A stretch of 64,000 bases of DNA from an uncultured Cryomorphaceae bacterium (lineage in GTDB: Bacteria; Bacteroidota; Bacteroidia; Flavobacteriales; Schleiferiaceae): the NCBI GenBank assembly GCA_937120475.1, contig CAKZJV010000007.1, positions 636,068 through 700,067 on the forward strand, written 5' to 3'. A program made the translations under genes and the position numbers. Position 1 is the first letter of the stretch. Every line of letters begins with the position of its first letter. The notes below the pieces were generated by a model, which had not been told where the DNA came from, ran no database searches, and saw only the letters and a program-made list of their open reading frames with translations. Positions 27,396 through 36,434 of the stretch are shown here, one piece after another.

Positions 27396-27424
27396 AATAT
27401 AATGACAAATTTTTATTTGTCAAG
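27394..27424 (-). promoter_or_regulatory. Core promoter of the ATPase operon
   Basis: On the minus strand TTG (27424-27422), 19 bp, then TATATTTG (27401-27394) matches the Bacteroidota promoter TTG-N17-23-TAnnTTTG. Transcription would start near 27388, leaving a ~15-base leader. Both palindromes lie on it. Confidence 0.65.
27403..27422. promoter_or_regulatory. Operator-like palindrome 2
   Basis: Second copy of TGACAAA-N6-TTTGTCA, located between the -33 and -7 elements, offset by 27 bp from copy 1. Arms and spacer length are identical to copy 1; only the spacer sequence differs. Confidence 0.65.
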
Positions 27425-27453
27425 TTCAGCATAGTGTAATCAGACTTTCTAAA

Positions 27454-28269
27454 TCAGAGATTTATCGCCTCCCCCTGCTTCTCCGTTTCCTCCTTCGGCA
27501 GTATCTCGTTATTATCCCACAGGCCGGTGAGCAGGGTTTCGGCATAGGCATCCGGTAAGTGCTTGCGTATCATCAGGTCGTGGGTATAATCGGCATTAAA
27601 GGTGAAGGAGCGGTGCTCAAAACGGATCTCACCGTCTGCATTATCCATTAGGGCGTACCACACCCGGGGTGTACCATCGTTAGCGGGCATACCAATCACA
27701 CCCGGATTAAGCCAAAGCTTATCGTTTTGCTGGTGGGAAAACGGCAAACCGCAGTGCCCGGCTACAATGATGTCGGCAGCGGTATCCTCAAAATTCTTTT
27801 GCTTGATGCTCCAGGGTGTAGAGCGAAATACGTATTCCGAAATGAAATGATAGGAACCATGTACCACGACTACCCTCTTGCCCCCATAATTGAAGCCCAG
27901 GTTCAGCGGTAAGGTATCCATCCAGTCCACGCTGTTTTGGCTCAGGTTTACCTGGGCGTAAGGGTACCAGTTTTTGGCAAAGCTCTCACATCGGCCGCCT
28001 TCCTTGAATTCGCAACCGCAGTCCAGGCCGCCTTCGCGCAGGTTCTGCTCCACGTTACCGGCAATGGCATGTACCCCCCACTCGCGAAAGAGGTTCACCG
28101 TTTCCTCCGGCTGGGCGCAGTAGCCCACAATGTCACCGGTACAGATGATGTTAGAAGGCTTTACCCCCTCCTCCTCGGCCAACTTCATCAGCTTTTCCAA
28201 GGCCTGCAGGTTGGAATAGACTCCACCGAACAGCAGCATTTTACCTTCTATAGTTCCCAGGTCTTTCAT
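27454..28269 (-). CDS. Divergent calcineurin-like metallophosphoesterase
   Basis: The 271-residue protein keeps several motifs of the two-metal phosphoesterase family: CTGDIVGY (GDxxG), AGNVE (in place of GNHE), VVVHGS, VAGHCGLPF (GHT-like) and NPGVIG. The first motif, normally D-x-H, reads GGVYSNLQAL, so the first Asp and His are lost, and the His of GNH(D/E) is Val. I recall a subfamily with GGxYSNLQA starts that share these changes, so it is probably a lineage rather than a decayed gene. Several Cys sit in one stretch (CGCEFKEGGRC). Its ATG overlaps the stop of the upstream symporter gene (ATGA). Confidence 0.8.
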   Translation of the reverse strand: MKDLGTIEGKMLLFGGVYSNLQALEKLMKLAEEEGVKPSNIICTGDIVGYCAQPEETVNLFREWGVHAIAGNVEQNLREGGLDCGCEFKEGGRCESFAKNWYPYAQVNLSQNSVDWMDTLPLNLGFNYGGKRVVVVHGSYHFISEYVFRSTPWSIKQKNFEDTAADIIVAGHCGLPFSHQQNDKLWLNPGVIGMPANDGTPRVWYALMDNADGEIRFEHRSFTFNADYTHDLMIRKHLPDAYAETLLTGLWDNNEILPKEETEKQGEAINL

Positions 28270-29618
28270 TCCTTGCGCATCGCTATTAAGGGTATAAAGT
28301 AAAGCAATAAACTCAGTACAGTCCCCAACAAATTAGCCGATAACAACTCTGCATAAGGTCCACTGAAAAACACTAAACTTTTTGGATACCAGCCCCCGGC
28401 CAGTAATATCCCGGATACCAAGCCACAACCTACCGCCAGTAAAAAGGACAGTTGTGGAGCTTTTTGCTTCCAGAACAGGAAAACCGGGGCCAGCCCAATC
28501 ACCATGGTTCCGCTGATGGTGGTAGCCGACAAAATAGTAGGATCTAAAAACACCGGGATAGTGCCTAATACGGTGAGTATCGCCATAGCTAAACGCCCGT
28601 TTAGTACGGTAATCTTGTTCTTCCAGTCTATGATAGCCAGTTTCGAAAAGGAAGCAAAGGTGCTGTCCAAGGTGGACGATGCTGAAGTGATCATAATGGT
28701 GTTCATCAACAGCATCATACCCACCCCCAGGGTCCGGTTTACCAGCACTGGAGCCTGATCGCCTTCCAATCCCTGGTTTTGGGCGTACACGCCCACCAGG
28801 CTGAAAAGTAAAATGCAGATAAAACCAATTACCGTTGCCCAAATAAAGCTCTTGCGGGTGGTGTGGGGATCGCTGATAAAAGCACGGTCCGTCATCACCG
28901 GGTCATGAAAAGGATAGCTGAATACCTGGAGAAGCACCACCCAGATCAGGTTGATGCCACCTTCGGAGTTCCAGGAACTGCTTTGGGCTACGTACTCTGC
29001 TCCACCTTCCATATCCGGCATCAGCATCACCAGTATTACAAAGAGGATCACCCCAAAGAGTACCATCTGTATGGCATCGGTAAAGAGAGAGCTTTGCAGC
29101 CCTCCTTTAAGAGCGTAAGCCAACGTTAATGCGGTAAACACCAGAACCGCTCCATAATAGGGCCAGCTTCCACTTTCTCCAAAGTAGGAACCGATCACCA
29201 TGGTATTGCTCCATACCTCGTTAAAAAGGCGTATCGCGATCAACACTGAAAAGAGCACCAGTGCCTTACGCCCAAATTTCTTTTCCAAAAACTGGTGAAT
29301 ACTCTGGAATTTGCCTTTTACACGCAGATTGAACAGCACCAATCCACACACCAAAAAACTCAGGTAATAACCCGCATAGGCCAATCCGCCCAGGATGCCA
29401 TAGCTCATGCCCAAGTTGGCGGCATTGGTAATGCTCTTGGCAAATATCCAGGAGATCACCAGGCTGCTGGTGAGCAATAACATTCCGGGCTTCCGGTTTT
29501 GGGTAGCGGCTTTAAAAAACTGCTCCACCGTACGCGCCCTGGGTGACAGCCATAGCATGACCAAGCCAAAGCTGATCACAATGATCCATTGGAGGGTAAT
29601 GGGGTTACTCAAGTTCAT
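28266..29618 (-). CDS. Sodium:solute symporter family protein
   Basis: The 450-residue inner-membrane protein has about twelve hydrophobic helices and the character of the SSS family: ITLQWIIVISFGLVMLW at the start, then SSLVISWIFAKSITNAANLG (the conserved helix 1-2 region) and GGLQSSLFTDAIQMVLF (the family signature region GGxxAVxxTDxxQ). Substrate cannot be told from sequence. It is translationally coupled to the metallophosphoesterase downstream, so the two may serve one process such as uptake and dephosphorylation; that is inference. Confidence 0.9.
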   Translation of the reverse strand: MNLSNPITLQWIIVISFGLVMLWLSPRARTVEQFFKAATQNRKPGMLLLTSSLVISWIFAKSITNAANLGMSYGILGGLAYAGYYLSFLVCGLVLFNLRVKGKFQSIHQFLEKKFGRKALVLFSVLIAIRLFNEVWSNTMVIGSYFGESGSWPYYGAVLVFTALTLAYALKGGLQSSLFTDAIQMVLFGVILFVILVMLMPDMEGGAEYVAQSSSWNSEGGINLIWVVLLQVFSYPFHDPVMTDRAFISDPHTTRKSFIWATVIGFICILLFSLVGVYAQNQGLEGDQAPVLVNRTLGVGMMLLMNTIMITSASSTLDSTFASFSKLAIIDWKNKITVLNGRLAMAILTVLGTIPVFLDPTILSATTISGTMVIGLAPVFLFWKQKAPQLSFLLAVGCGLVSGILLAGGWYPKSLVFFSGPYAELLSANLLGTVLSLLLYFIPLIAMRKE

Positions 29619-29630
29619 TTATGGTTTTCA

Positions 29631-29661
29631 GACCTGTCAGGTTTTGGAAACCTAACAGGTC
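29631..29661. repeat. Long hairpin, GACCTGTCAGGTTT palindrome
   Basis: Arms of 14 bp (GACCTGTCAGGTTT / AAACCTAACAGGTC) with one mismatch and a 3-base loop are followed on the plus strand by TTTTTCTTTTCTT. It resembles a rho-independent terminator reading rightwards, but no plus-strand gene lies upstream. Similar palindromes are widespread in Bacteroidota genomes as I remember them. Confidence 0.65.
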
Positions 29662-29692
29662 TTTTTCTTTTCTTCATCTTTTAACAACCCAG

Positions 29693-29786
29693 CCCTTCGA
29701 CAAGCTCAGGGGGTGGGTTTTTACCTCGCGATTATCCATTTCGGGTAACCTTTAATTTACTTTTTACCTGTGAGCTTGTCGAAGGG
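29693..29786. repeat. Inverted pair CCCTTCGACAAGCTCA / TGAGCTTGTCGAAGGG
   Basis: A 16-base motif at 29693-29708 recurs as its exact reverse complement at 29771-29786. The arms bracket a T-rich stretch with a GGTTTTTACC-like centre. This motif is a dispersed repeat seen in many bacterial genomes (from memory). Confidence 0.65.
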
Positions 29787-29814
29787 CATCTCACCAGATC
29801 GGCCAGGTACCAGC

Positions 29815-29831
29815 CAGGTTTTGAAAACCTG
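29815..29831. repeat. Palindrome CAGGTTTTGAAAACCTG
   Basis: Perfect 8-bp arms around one G, sharing CAGGTTTT with the hairpin at 29631-29661. It lies 14 bp beyond the susD stop and may be part of its 3' end signal. Confidence 0.55.
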
Positions 29832-29844
29832 ACTAGTCTCTGGT

Positions 29845-31278
29845 CTAGTTTTCCCACCAACCGGGACTGTTATATGTATCCCCACCAATCCGACCGGCTG
29901 CTTCCACACGGTTGGTATTATTAGCAGCCTGCTCGGTTTGTGGATAGCGGTAACGCACTGGATATTGATCGCCATTCAGGTTATCGGCTGCCACTTCCAG
30001 ACTGGGAATACCAGTCCTGCGAATACTGAACCAGGCTTCATGGCCATTATTGAAAAGGGCCAACCACTTTTGGGTCAATATCTTTTCCAGGTCGTTGATT
30101 CCGGTTAAGACCACTTCGGGCTGTAAAAGGTAGGTAGCCGGAAGTTCCGTTTCGTAATAATCGAACATGGCAGTGATGCCCTGCTGGTAATAGGTAGCTG
30201 CGGAACCTCCGATCAGCCCGCGGGAAGCGGCTTCGGCCAAAGCCAGTTGCAACTCTCCGTACAACATAAATTGAGCATCGATACCATCGGGTACATCGCG
30301 TAAAATAGAACCAAGCAGCGACACATCCCCTAAATCATAAGCATTCTGGCTGGCACGGCTCAGCCCGTTGGGGATACCCTCATACACCGGATTAGCCGTA
30401 TTAGCAGAATTGGCCGTGGGTTTAAAATAAACAGCGATACGCGGGTCGTTATAAGCTTCCAGAACACCGTCAATGGTGGTGCTCATGCGCAAGTCCGTAT
30501 ATCGGCCAATACGCTCATTGAAAATAAACCATTGGTTAGGCGCACTGCTCAGATAGGGTACTGCCGCATTATCGGCATTGGAGGTCATCAGGTTGCCGGA
30601 ATTGACCAGGGCTTGTAGCTCAGCACTTACGTCCTGCCGCTCACTGATGCGCAACAGGTAACGCACTTTCAGGCTGTTAGCAAAACGAAGCCAGGCATCC
30701 AGGTTCCCGCTGAATAAAATATCACCCTGTACGGTTTGGTTGGAGATACTGCTTAAGGTAGTTGCAGCTTCGTCCAGCAACTCCAGAATGCCACCGGCAC
30801 CGGTGTAGATATTCTCCTGGGTATCGTACTCCGGGGTAAAATTACCGATACTTTGCCCTTGTATAGCTTCCGTCCAGGGCACATCGGCCCAAAGGTCAGT
30901 GAGTTGTGCACCGATCCAGGCCCTCATAATCTTGCCGACCGCACGGTACGCATCATTACTGCCTTCAGCCTCGTTCATAGACTCGATATCGTTGAGCAGG
31001 CGGTACAGCGTATTCCAGTAATCCACATTGGTCCCCAAATCGTAGCGATCTACCGGCTGAAACTCAATATTGGAAGTATGCTGCGCCAGCATATTCCCGG
31101 CCAACCAACCCTGACGGGCGTTGCCATCGGCCGCTTCCCAAATTACATTGGATAAGAGGAATTGTGCGGAAACCGTTTCCGGGGCATTGGGATTTTTATT
31201 GATCTCTTCAAAATCCTTGGTGCAGGAAACGGCCAGTACCAAGCTTAAGGCGGAGGTATATAGAATTAACTTCTTCAT
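29845..31278 (-). CDS. SusD/RagB-like outer-membrane lipoprotein
   Basis: SusD proteins sit on the extracellular face of a SusC channel and bind the ligand, acting as the lid. The 477-residue product has a lipoprotein signal ending LAVSC (Cys19) followed by TKDFEEINKNPNAP, a typical SusD_2 family start. Helical TPR-like parts follow (for example LYRLLNDIESMNEAEG and the region RAVGKIMRAWIGAQLTDLWADVPW), and the C-terminus has the family pattern ILTQKWLALFNNGHEAWFSIRRTG. It follows susC by 6 bp. No glycoside hydrolase or other degradative enzyme lies beside it, so the ligand may be a peptide or another nutrient rather than a glycan. Confidence 0.93.
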   Translation of the reverse strand: MKKLILYTSALSLVLAVSCTKDFEEINKNPNAPETVSAQFLLSNVIWEAADGNARQGWLAGNMLAQHTSNIEFQPVDRYDLGTNVDYWNTLYRLLNDIESMNEAEGSNDAYRAVGKIMRAWIGAQLTDLWADVPWTEAIQGQSIGNFTPEYDTQENIYTGAGGILELLDEAATTLSSISNQTVQGDILFSGNLDAWLRFANSLKVRYLLRISERQDVSAELQALVNSGNLMTSNADNAAVPYLSSAPNQWFIFNERIGRYTDLRMSTTIDGVLEAYNDPRIAVYFKPTANSANTANPVYEGIPNGLSRASQNAYDLGDVSLLGSILRDVPDGIDAQFMLYGELQLALAEAASRGLIGGSAATYYQQGITAMFDYYETELPATYLLQPEVVLTGINDLEKILTQKWLALFNNGHEAWFSIRRTGIPSLEVAADNLNGDQYPVRYRYPQTEQAANNTNRVEAAGRIGGDTYNSPGWWEN

Positions 31279-31284
31279 GATGTT

Positions 31285-34200
31285 CTAAAATTGGGTTTTG
31301 ATGCTGAAACCGTAGCTGCGGCTGGAAGGATAGGACATATCATCCACTCCAAATCGGAGGTCCTGACCTTGCATGGCACTGAGCTCAGGATCAAAATGTG
31401 GGTTTTCGGTAAAGAGTAGAAGATTGTTGCCAATCACCCCTACGCTGATGCCTTCAAAACCAATGGTTTTTACCCACTTTTGCGGAAGCTCATAGTACAG
31501 GCTCACCTGGCGCAATTTCACATAGGAGGCATCATAGAGCGCGGTGGCTTCATTTGCGCGGTTGTTGTACTGGTTGTAGAAATCCACCGCAGGAATGGCA
31601 GTGGTATTTTCCACGTAATTCGGATTTTCTTCGGTACCAATATTGACTACTCCGTCCCCGATCACACCGCTTTCACGGCCTTCGAGTGATTCTTCCAATA
31701 CTCCGGAAGACAGACCCAGCGACTTGGTGCGCGAAACAATGGTTCCGCCTTGCCTCCAATCTACCAAAAAGCCAAAGGTTACCGGACCAAAACGGAACTG
31801 GTTGTTGAAGCCGATAATGAAATCAGGATTGTAGTTCCCCAGCAGTTGCAGTTCACCATCACGTACCGGAATACCGTTCTGATCATAAACATCACGCCCC
31901 TGGTATTGCTTAATACCGGTTCCGTACATATCTCCTACCCGGCCACCTTCTTTTACAATGTAGAATACGCTGTTATCGCCCCCGGAATAAATACGGGTAA
32001 AACCGATCACGTATTGATCTACCCCCGGTGGTAATTCCTCCACCACCGCGCGGCTGCTGGTAAAATTGGCAGATGAAGTCCAGGAGAAGTTATCTTTTTT
32101 GATGATGGCAGCCTGTAGCATCAGTTCCAGCCCTCGTGTGCGAACCACTCCACCGTTCTCTACCCTTTCGGCAAAACCACTGGCGGCCGAGGCCGGTAGC
32201 CTTACGATCTGGTCGGTATTGCGGGTTTGGTAGGCCGCTACATCCAACATTAAACGGTTGTTGAAAAACCATACTTCACCGCCTATCTCAAGGCTGTTTT
32301 GCCTTTCAGGACGCAAGCCGGAGTTCAGTAAGGTAGAAGTATTGGTTACCAGTGGTGAGGAGCCGTAGTTACGATTAAAGCGCAGGGTATTGCGCAGTTG
32401 GTAGGCACGGGTATCGTTCCCTAAACTGGCTATACTGAAGCGAGCCTTAGAATAGCTGATCCAGTTGGGCAGGTCCATAAAACGATTGAACACATAGCTT
32501 ACCGAAGCGGAGTAGTAGCCAAAAGATTCACTGCCGGCCGGTAGGGTGCTGGACCAATCGTTGCGGTAGGTTAAATCCAAAAATACGCCCTGGCGGTAAC
32601 TAATCTGGCCGATACCGTATAAGCTGTTGATACGCTTTTCGCTGTTGTACTGAGCGATTTCCAGCGGAATTTTGGAGTTTTCCAGGTTATACACATTGGG
32701 TACGGAAAGCTGCCCGGCCTGGGTGGATTTATTTTCAATGGATTGATCCATGCGGTTGGCCCCGGCCGATACCGCATAACGCCAATTGCTGTTGATCTGG
32801 TCTCGCCAGGTCAATAAGAGATCAGTATTGATCTCCTTAAAAGCTATATCGTCTTCACGGTAGGCTCCGTTGATCCAACGCTTGGAGCTGAAGGCGCGTT
32901 TAAACTGTCGTTGATCTACGTAATAGTCGATACCGCTACGCAGGCGCAGGCTTAACCTTTCGGAGAAATCGTAGGTCAGTGCTCCGTTCCCCAAAATACG
33001 GTCTTTATCAAAGCTATTGGTGTTTTCATACACCGTAAGGAAGGGGTTGTCCATCCACTGGTAGTTAAAGTTGTACTGCTCAAAACCCTCCTGCCCGGCC
33101 TGCCAGTAATCGCGTAGGCTTTCGATATTGTTTTGTCGCCCCATCCAGTTGAAGATGTACATTACGTTTTCCGAACCGTAACCCAGACCCGGCCGGTTGT
33201 TGCTTTTGGAATTGATGTAATTGGCAAACAGGCTGGCACTGAATTTATCGGTCAGTTGCTGCCTCCCGCTCAGGGCTATACCGTTACGTTGCAGGTCGGT
33301 ATTGGGAATAATGCCGGTATTGTCCAGGTTGCTATACGAGAGGCGAAAGCTGGAACGATCATTACCACCGCTCACTGAAACATTGTTCTGATAGGTTACC
33401 CCGGTTTGGAAAAAGTCCCGCACATTATCTGGCTGAGCGGTCCAGGGTGTTGCGGTTATTGGATTTAAAGTGCCATTTACGTTACGGGCAATAATATCAC
33501 CACCTCGTACTACATTACCGTTAGCATCCATAGATGGCCCGTCAAACTGGGTAATCAGGCGGCCATCCATCACCGGACCGAAACTGCGGATACCTCCGTC
33601 ATTCACCCCCCCTCCCGGACCGGCATCCAGTCCATCATCGTAGGCAAATTCGCCCCCGGCACCGCCACCGTAGGTATTTTGATATTGCGGTAAAACCAGT
33701 GGTGTTTCAAAAGTAACGGTGGAGCTGGTGCTTACCCCCAGGCCTTGCCGGTTTCCACCCCGTTTGGTGTTGATCAGAATTACCCCATTTCCGGAACGGG
33801 CACCGTAGAGGGCAGCCGCTCCCGCCCCTTTCAGCACACTAATGGAGGCAATGTCTTCCGGGTTGATCTCCGCCAAGCCGTTCCCAAAATCCACTTCCTG
33901 TATGCCTTGTTCCGTATTCTCCAGGTCGCTGGCAATCAAATCGTTATTGATAGGTACACCATCCACCACAATCAGCGGTTGATTGGTTCCACTTAAAGAG
34001 TTTTCACTGCGAATCACGATGCGGGACGAAGAGCCCACCCCTGAAGAACCGTTGGTAACCTGCACCCCGGCCACTTGTCCGGCCAGGCTGTTCACCACAT
34101 TGGTTTGCGGCACATCGGTCAATGATTTGGGTTCCACCTCGGTTACGGAATAACCCAGCTCCGCCCGGTCGCGTTTAATACCCAGGGCGGTAACCACCAC

Positions 34201-34515
34201 ATCATCCAGTTGGGAAACACTGGGTTTTAAACTGATCTCCAGCCTACTGGTACTGGCACTTACCGTGCGCTGCTCGGTTACATACCCCAAAGCCGATATT
34301 TGAATGGTGGCAGCACTCTGAGAGAGGTTTATGGTAAACTCACCTTCTGAATTGGTAACCGTGTAGGTTTCCGTGTTCACCACCTGGATGGTTACCCCCG
34401 GTATGGGTTGGTTATTTTCGGTATCTGTAATAATGCCTTGTAGCTGGAAGTTTTGGGCAGTTACCAGGTTTATACCAAGCATCTGCACCATGCATAAAGC
34501 ATAGAATTGTTTCAT
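31285..34515 (-). CDS. SusC/RagA-like TonB-dependent transporter
   Basis: This outer-membrane channel imports ligand captured by SusD, powered by TonB. I chose the ATG at 34515 because it begins a signal peptide (MKQFYALCMVQMLGINLVTAQ); the longer frame adds 19 residues without a signal. The 1076-residue product has a carboxypeptidase-regulatory-like domain (about 25-105), a plug (about 115-235, including GVQVTNGSSGVGSSSRIVIR and PLIVVDGVPI), and a long 22-strand-type barrel. The C-terminus FSIKTQF ends in Phe as usual for outer-membrane proteins. No TonB box is obvious. Confidence 0.94.
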   Translation of the reverse strand: MKQFYALCMVQMLGINLVTAQNFQLQGIITDTENNQPIPGVTIQVVNTETYTVTNSEGEFTINLSQSAATIQISALGYVTEQRTVSASTSRLEISLKPSVSQLDDVVVTALGIKRDRAELGYSVTEVEPKSLTDVPQTNVVNSLAGQVAGVQVTNGSSGVGSSSRIVIRSENSLSGTNQPLIVVDGVPINNDLIASDLENTEQGIQEVDFGNGLAEINPEDIASISVLKGAGAAALYGARSGNGVILINTKRGGNRQGLGVSTSSTVTFETPLVLPQYQNTYGGGAGGEFAYDDGLDAGPGGGVNDGGIRSFGPVMDGRLITQFDGPSMDANGNVVRGGDIIARNVNGTLNPITATPWTAQPDNVRDFFQTGVTYQNNVSVSGGNDRSSFRLSYSNLDNTGIIPNTDLQRNGIALSGRQQLTDKFSASLFANYINSKSNNRPGLGYGSENVMYIFNWMGRQNNIESLRDYWQAGQEGFEQYNFNYQWMDNPFLTVYENTNSFDKDRILGNGALTYDFSERLSLRLRSGIDYYVDQRQFKRAFSSKRWINGAYREDDIAFKEINTDLLLTWRDQINSNWRYAVSAGANRMDQSIENKSTQAGQLSVPNVYNLENSKIPLEIAQYNSEKRINSLYGIGQISYRQGVFLDLTYRNDWSSTLPAGSESFGYYSASVSYVFNRFMDLPNWISYSKARFSIASLGNDTRAYQLRNTLRFNRNYGSSPLVTNTSTLLNSGLRPERQNSLEIGGEVWFFNNRLMLDVAAYQTRNTDQIVRLPASAASGFAERVENGGVVRTRGLELMLQAAIIKKDNFSWTSSANFTSSRAVVEELPPGVDQYVIGFTRIYSGGDNSVFYIVKEGGRVGDMYGTGIKQYQGRDVYDQNGIPVRDGELQLLGNYNPDFIIGFNNQFRFGPVTFGFLVDWRQGGTIVSRTKSLGLSSGVLEESLEGRESGVIGDGVVNIGTEENPNYVENTTAIPAVDFYNQYNNRANEATALYDASYVKLRQVSLYYELPQKWVKTIGFEGISVGVIGNNLLLFTENPHFDPELSAMQGQDLRFGVDDMSYPSSRSYGFSIKTQF

Positions 34516-34597
34516 AATGAATGTTTTAAAAAAAATATTAGCAGGCAACCCACCCGGTTTGGAGCAGGTCATTGTAAAAAGGAAAATCAGGATGGTA

Positions 34598-35332
34598 TCA
34601 GGCCCTGGCGGGTGGACCGCGCCTGCCCAATGCGCTTTGTAATTCCCGGATGGAAAACGGGAGGTGATGAGTGGTTACCCGAACTGGCTTGACCTGGAGG
34701 AGGCCCAGCAGAAAACGATACAGAAAATGATTATCCGGAAGCTCCTTGAGCAACTGTAGCAGATCGGTGGCACCATCCACATCTGCCAGTTCCTCTAAAA
34801 AGAGAAAGTTACCGTTAATCCGGTCGGCATAATACACCAGGTGCTGCTGAAGACTTGCCGTAAGCCAGGGTAACTGTAAAAACCGGATTTTATGGTAGGC
34901 CTGCCGGGTAAAGCCCAGGAGGTAAACGCCACCGTCACGCGATGGACCAATCACCATTTGATGATCATTGAGGGCTCCAGCGGCCTCCTTCAGATGTTTT
35001 TCGGTAAGCAAAGGTGTATCCGAACCTACACTGATCACTTTTTCGTAGCCCAGCGCAAAAACGTCTTCAATGGCATTGGCGAGGCGTTCGTTGAAATCGG
35101 CACCCCGCTGATCGGTATCGTAGGTTATGATGGTAGGATACCCACTATTACCGAGGGTTTGGCGGGTTTGTTCCAGCAAGGTACCGGCTACCCGGTAATT
35201 ATCGCTTATCGTTCCGGCCGGAAGGAATTTCTTTTCCAATGCTTCATTGCGCGCGGTGCGCGCAAACAGCAGCAGGGCCGTTTTATGGTCCGCACGGTTA
35301 ACGGGCATTACTGGTATATGTGAAAGAAGCAT
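34598..35332 (-). CDS. TIGR04282-like arsenosugar glycosyltransferase
   Basis: The 244-residue protein has the GT-A-like pattern of the DUF2064/TIGR04282 family: NKxxLLLFAR-like start (TALLLFARTARNEALEKKF), the pair VISVGSDTPLLTEKHL, and GPSRDGGVYLLGF, where the SD and DGG motifs are the likely nucleotide and metal sites. In the arsenosugar pathway proposed for Bacteroidota and cyanobacteria such proteins occur beside the radical SAM enzyme ArsS, as here (18 bp downstream of arsS). The exact reaction is not established to my knowledge. A second ATG at codon 9 is possible. Confidence 0.82.
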   Translation of the reverse strand: MLLSHIPVMPVNRADHKTALLLFARTARNEALEKKFLPAGTISDNYRVAGTLLEQTRQTLGNSGYPTIITYDTDQRGADFNERLANAIEDVFALGYEKVISVGSDTPLLTEKHLKEAAGALNDHQMVIGPSRDGGVYLLGFTRQAYHKIRFLQLPWLTASLQQHLVYYADRINGNFLFLEELADVDGATDLLQLLKELPDNHFLYRFLLGLLQVKPVRVTTHHLPFSIRELQSALGRRGPPARA

Positions 35333-35350
35333 CTGTCATTTCAAAAGGCG

Positions 35351-36433
35351 CTAGGTAACTGCACCCTGGCAACTGGAACCGGCTCCGGCCGTACAGCCGT
35401 AGCAATGTTGGTGAATGAATATCGGACGTTTGTTCAGGGCTTCAATGTCAAAATCTTTGATGTGCTGCGATTTGGGAGCCGCTACTTTCATGGCTAGCAT
35501 CTGGTTAAAATCACAGTCGTACATATAGCCATCGTAATCTACCGAAATGGTATTGCGGCACATCACGTTCATAGCGGCCGTAGGATTGAATGCCTGCACC
35601 AGGGTTTCCATGTAATCGTCATAGTTTTCGCTGGCCAGCAGGTAATCCAAAAAGCGTGAGATCGGCAGGTTGGTAATGGTAAAGAGTTCATGGAACTCAA
35701 TATCAAAAAGCTTTTTCAACTCCCGTTTGAAATCGGCTTGTAACTGCTCCTGGTTGCCGGGCAAAAAGGCACCGCTCGGGTTATAGACTAAATCCATTTT
35801 CAGCGGACTATCCGGCATACCGTAACCCACGGCATTCAACATTTTCAACGCTTTGATGGAATCGGAAAAAACTCCCTCTCCCCTTTGGCGGTCGGTTTTG
35901 GCTTTGTTGTAATACGGCAAGGAGGAAATGACGTGTACGTTGTTCTCAGCAAAGAATTCCGGTAAGTCGTAATACTTTTTATTGGCCAGGATGATGGTGA
36001 GGTTGGAGCGAACTATGATGTCTTTCACCCCTATCTTTTTAGCTTCGGTTACAAACCAGCGAAAATCCGGGTTCATTTCCGGGGCACCACCGGTAAGGTC
36101 CAGAGTATGGATATCAGTCTTTTTCATAATATCCAGGATGATCTGCATATATTCACGCCCCATGATCTCACGCCTGTCGGGACCGGCATCAACGTGGCAG
36201 TGCTTGCACACCAAGTTACACATATAACCCAGGTTTACCTGCATGATCTCGATATTAGTAGGGCGTAACGGATACTCCCCCATCTGCTCGATCTTATCTT
36301 TAAAAGTGGGCAGGCTACCGTCCGCAAAATCACCTCCTGAGAGCACTTTCAGTTGCTCTTCAACCTGCGCCAGTTTATGATTTTTCCCTTTGAGGGATCT
36401 TTTACTCTCTTTCTTTTTGGTTTGCACCTCCAT
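35351..36433 (-). CDS. arsS: Arsenosugar biosynthesis radical SAM protein ArsS
   Basis: ArsS is thought to build the 5'-deoxy-5'-dimethylarsinoyl nucleoside precursor of arsenosugars. The 360-residue product has the radical SAM cluster motif C72-x3-C76-x2-C79 (MCNLVCKHCHVDAGPDRRE region), the SAM-binding LDLTGGAPEMNP, and the C-terminal family tail HQHCYGCTAGAGSSCQG, which offers more Cys for an auxiliary site. It lies between a peroxidase-like gene (1 bp upstream) and a glycosyltransferase-like gene. The methyltransferase ArsM that supplies dimethylarsenite is not in the window. Confidence 0.93.
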   Translation of the reverse strand: MEVQTKKKESKRSLKGKNHKLAQVEEQLKVLSGGDFADGSLPTFKDKIEQMGEYPLRPTNIEIMQVNLGYMCNLVCKHCHVDAGPDRREIMGREYMQIILDIMKKTDIHTLDLTGGAPEMNPDFRWFVTEAKKIGVKDIIVRSNLTIILANKKYYDLPEFFAENNVHVISSLPYYNKAKTDRQRGEGVFSDSIKALKMLNAVGYGMPDSPLKMDLVYNPSGAFLPGNQEQLQADFKRELKKLFDIEFHELFTITNLPISRFLDYLLASENYDDYMETLVQAFNPTAAMNVMCRNTISVDYDGYMYDCDFNQMLAMKVAAPKSQHIKDFDIEALNKRPIFIHQHCYGCTAGAGSSCQGAVT

Positions 36434-36434
36434 A

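Noticed and set aside
23190-29831. CRISPR array
   Set aside because: Palindromes recur only two or three times, at irregular distances, with no equal-length spacers and no cas genes nearby.
29845-34515. A polysaccharide utilisation locus
   Set aside because: The SusCD pair has no glycoside hydrolase, lyase, or dedicated regulator next to it, so a glycan target is not supported.
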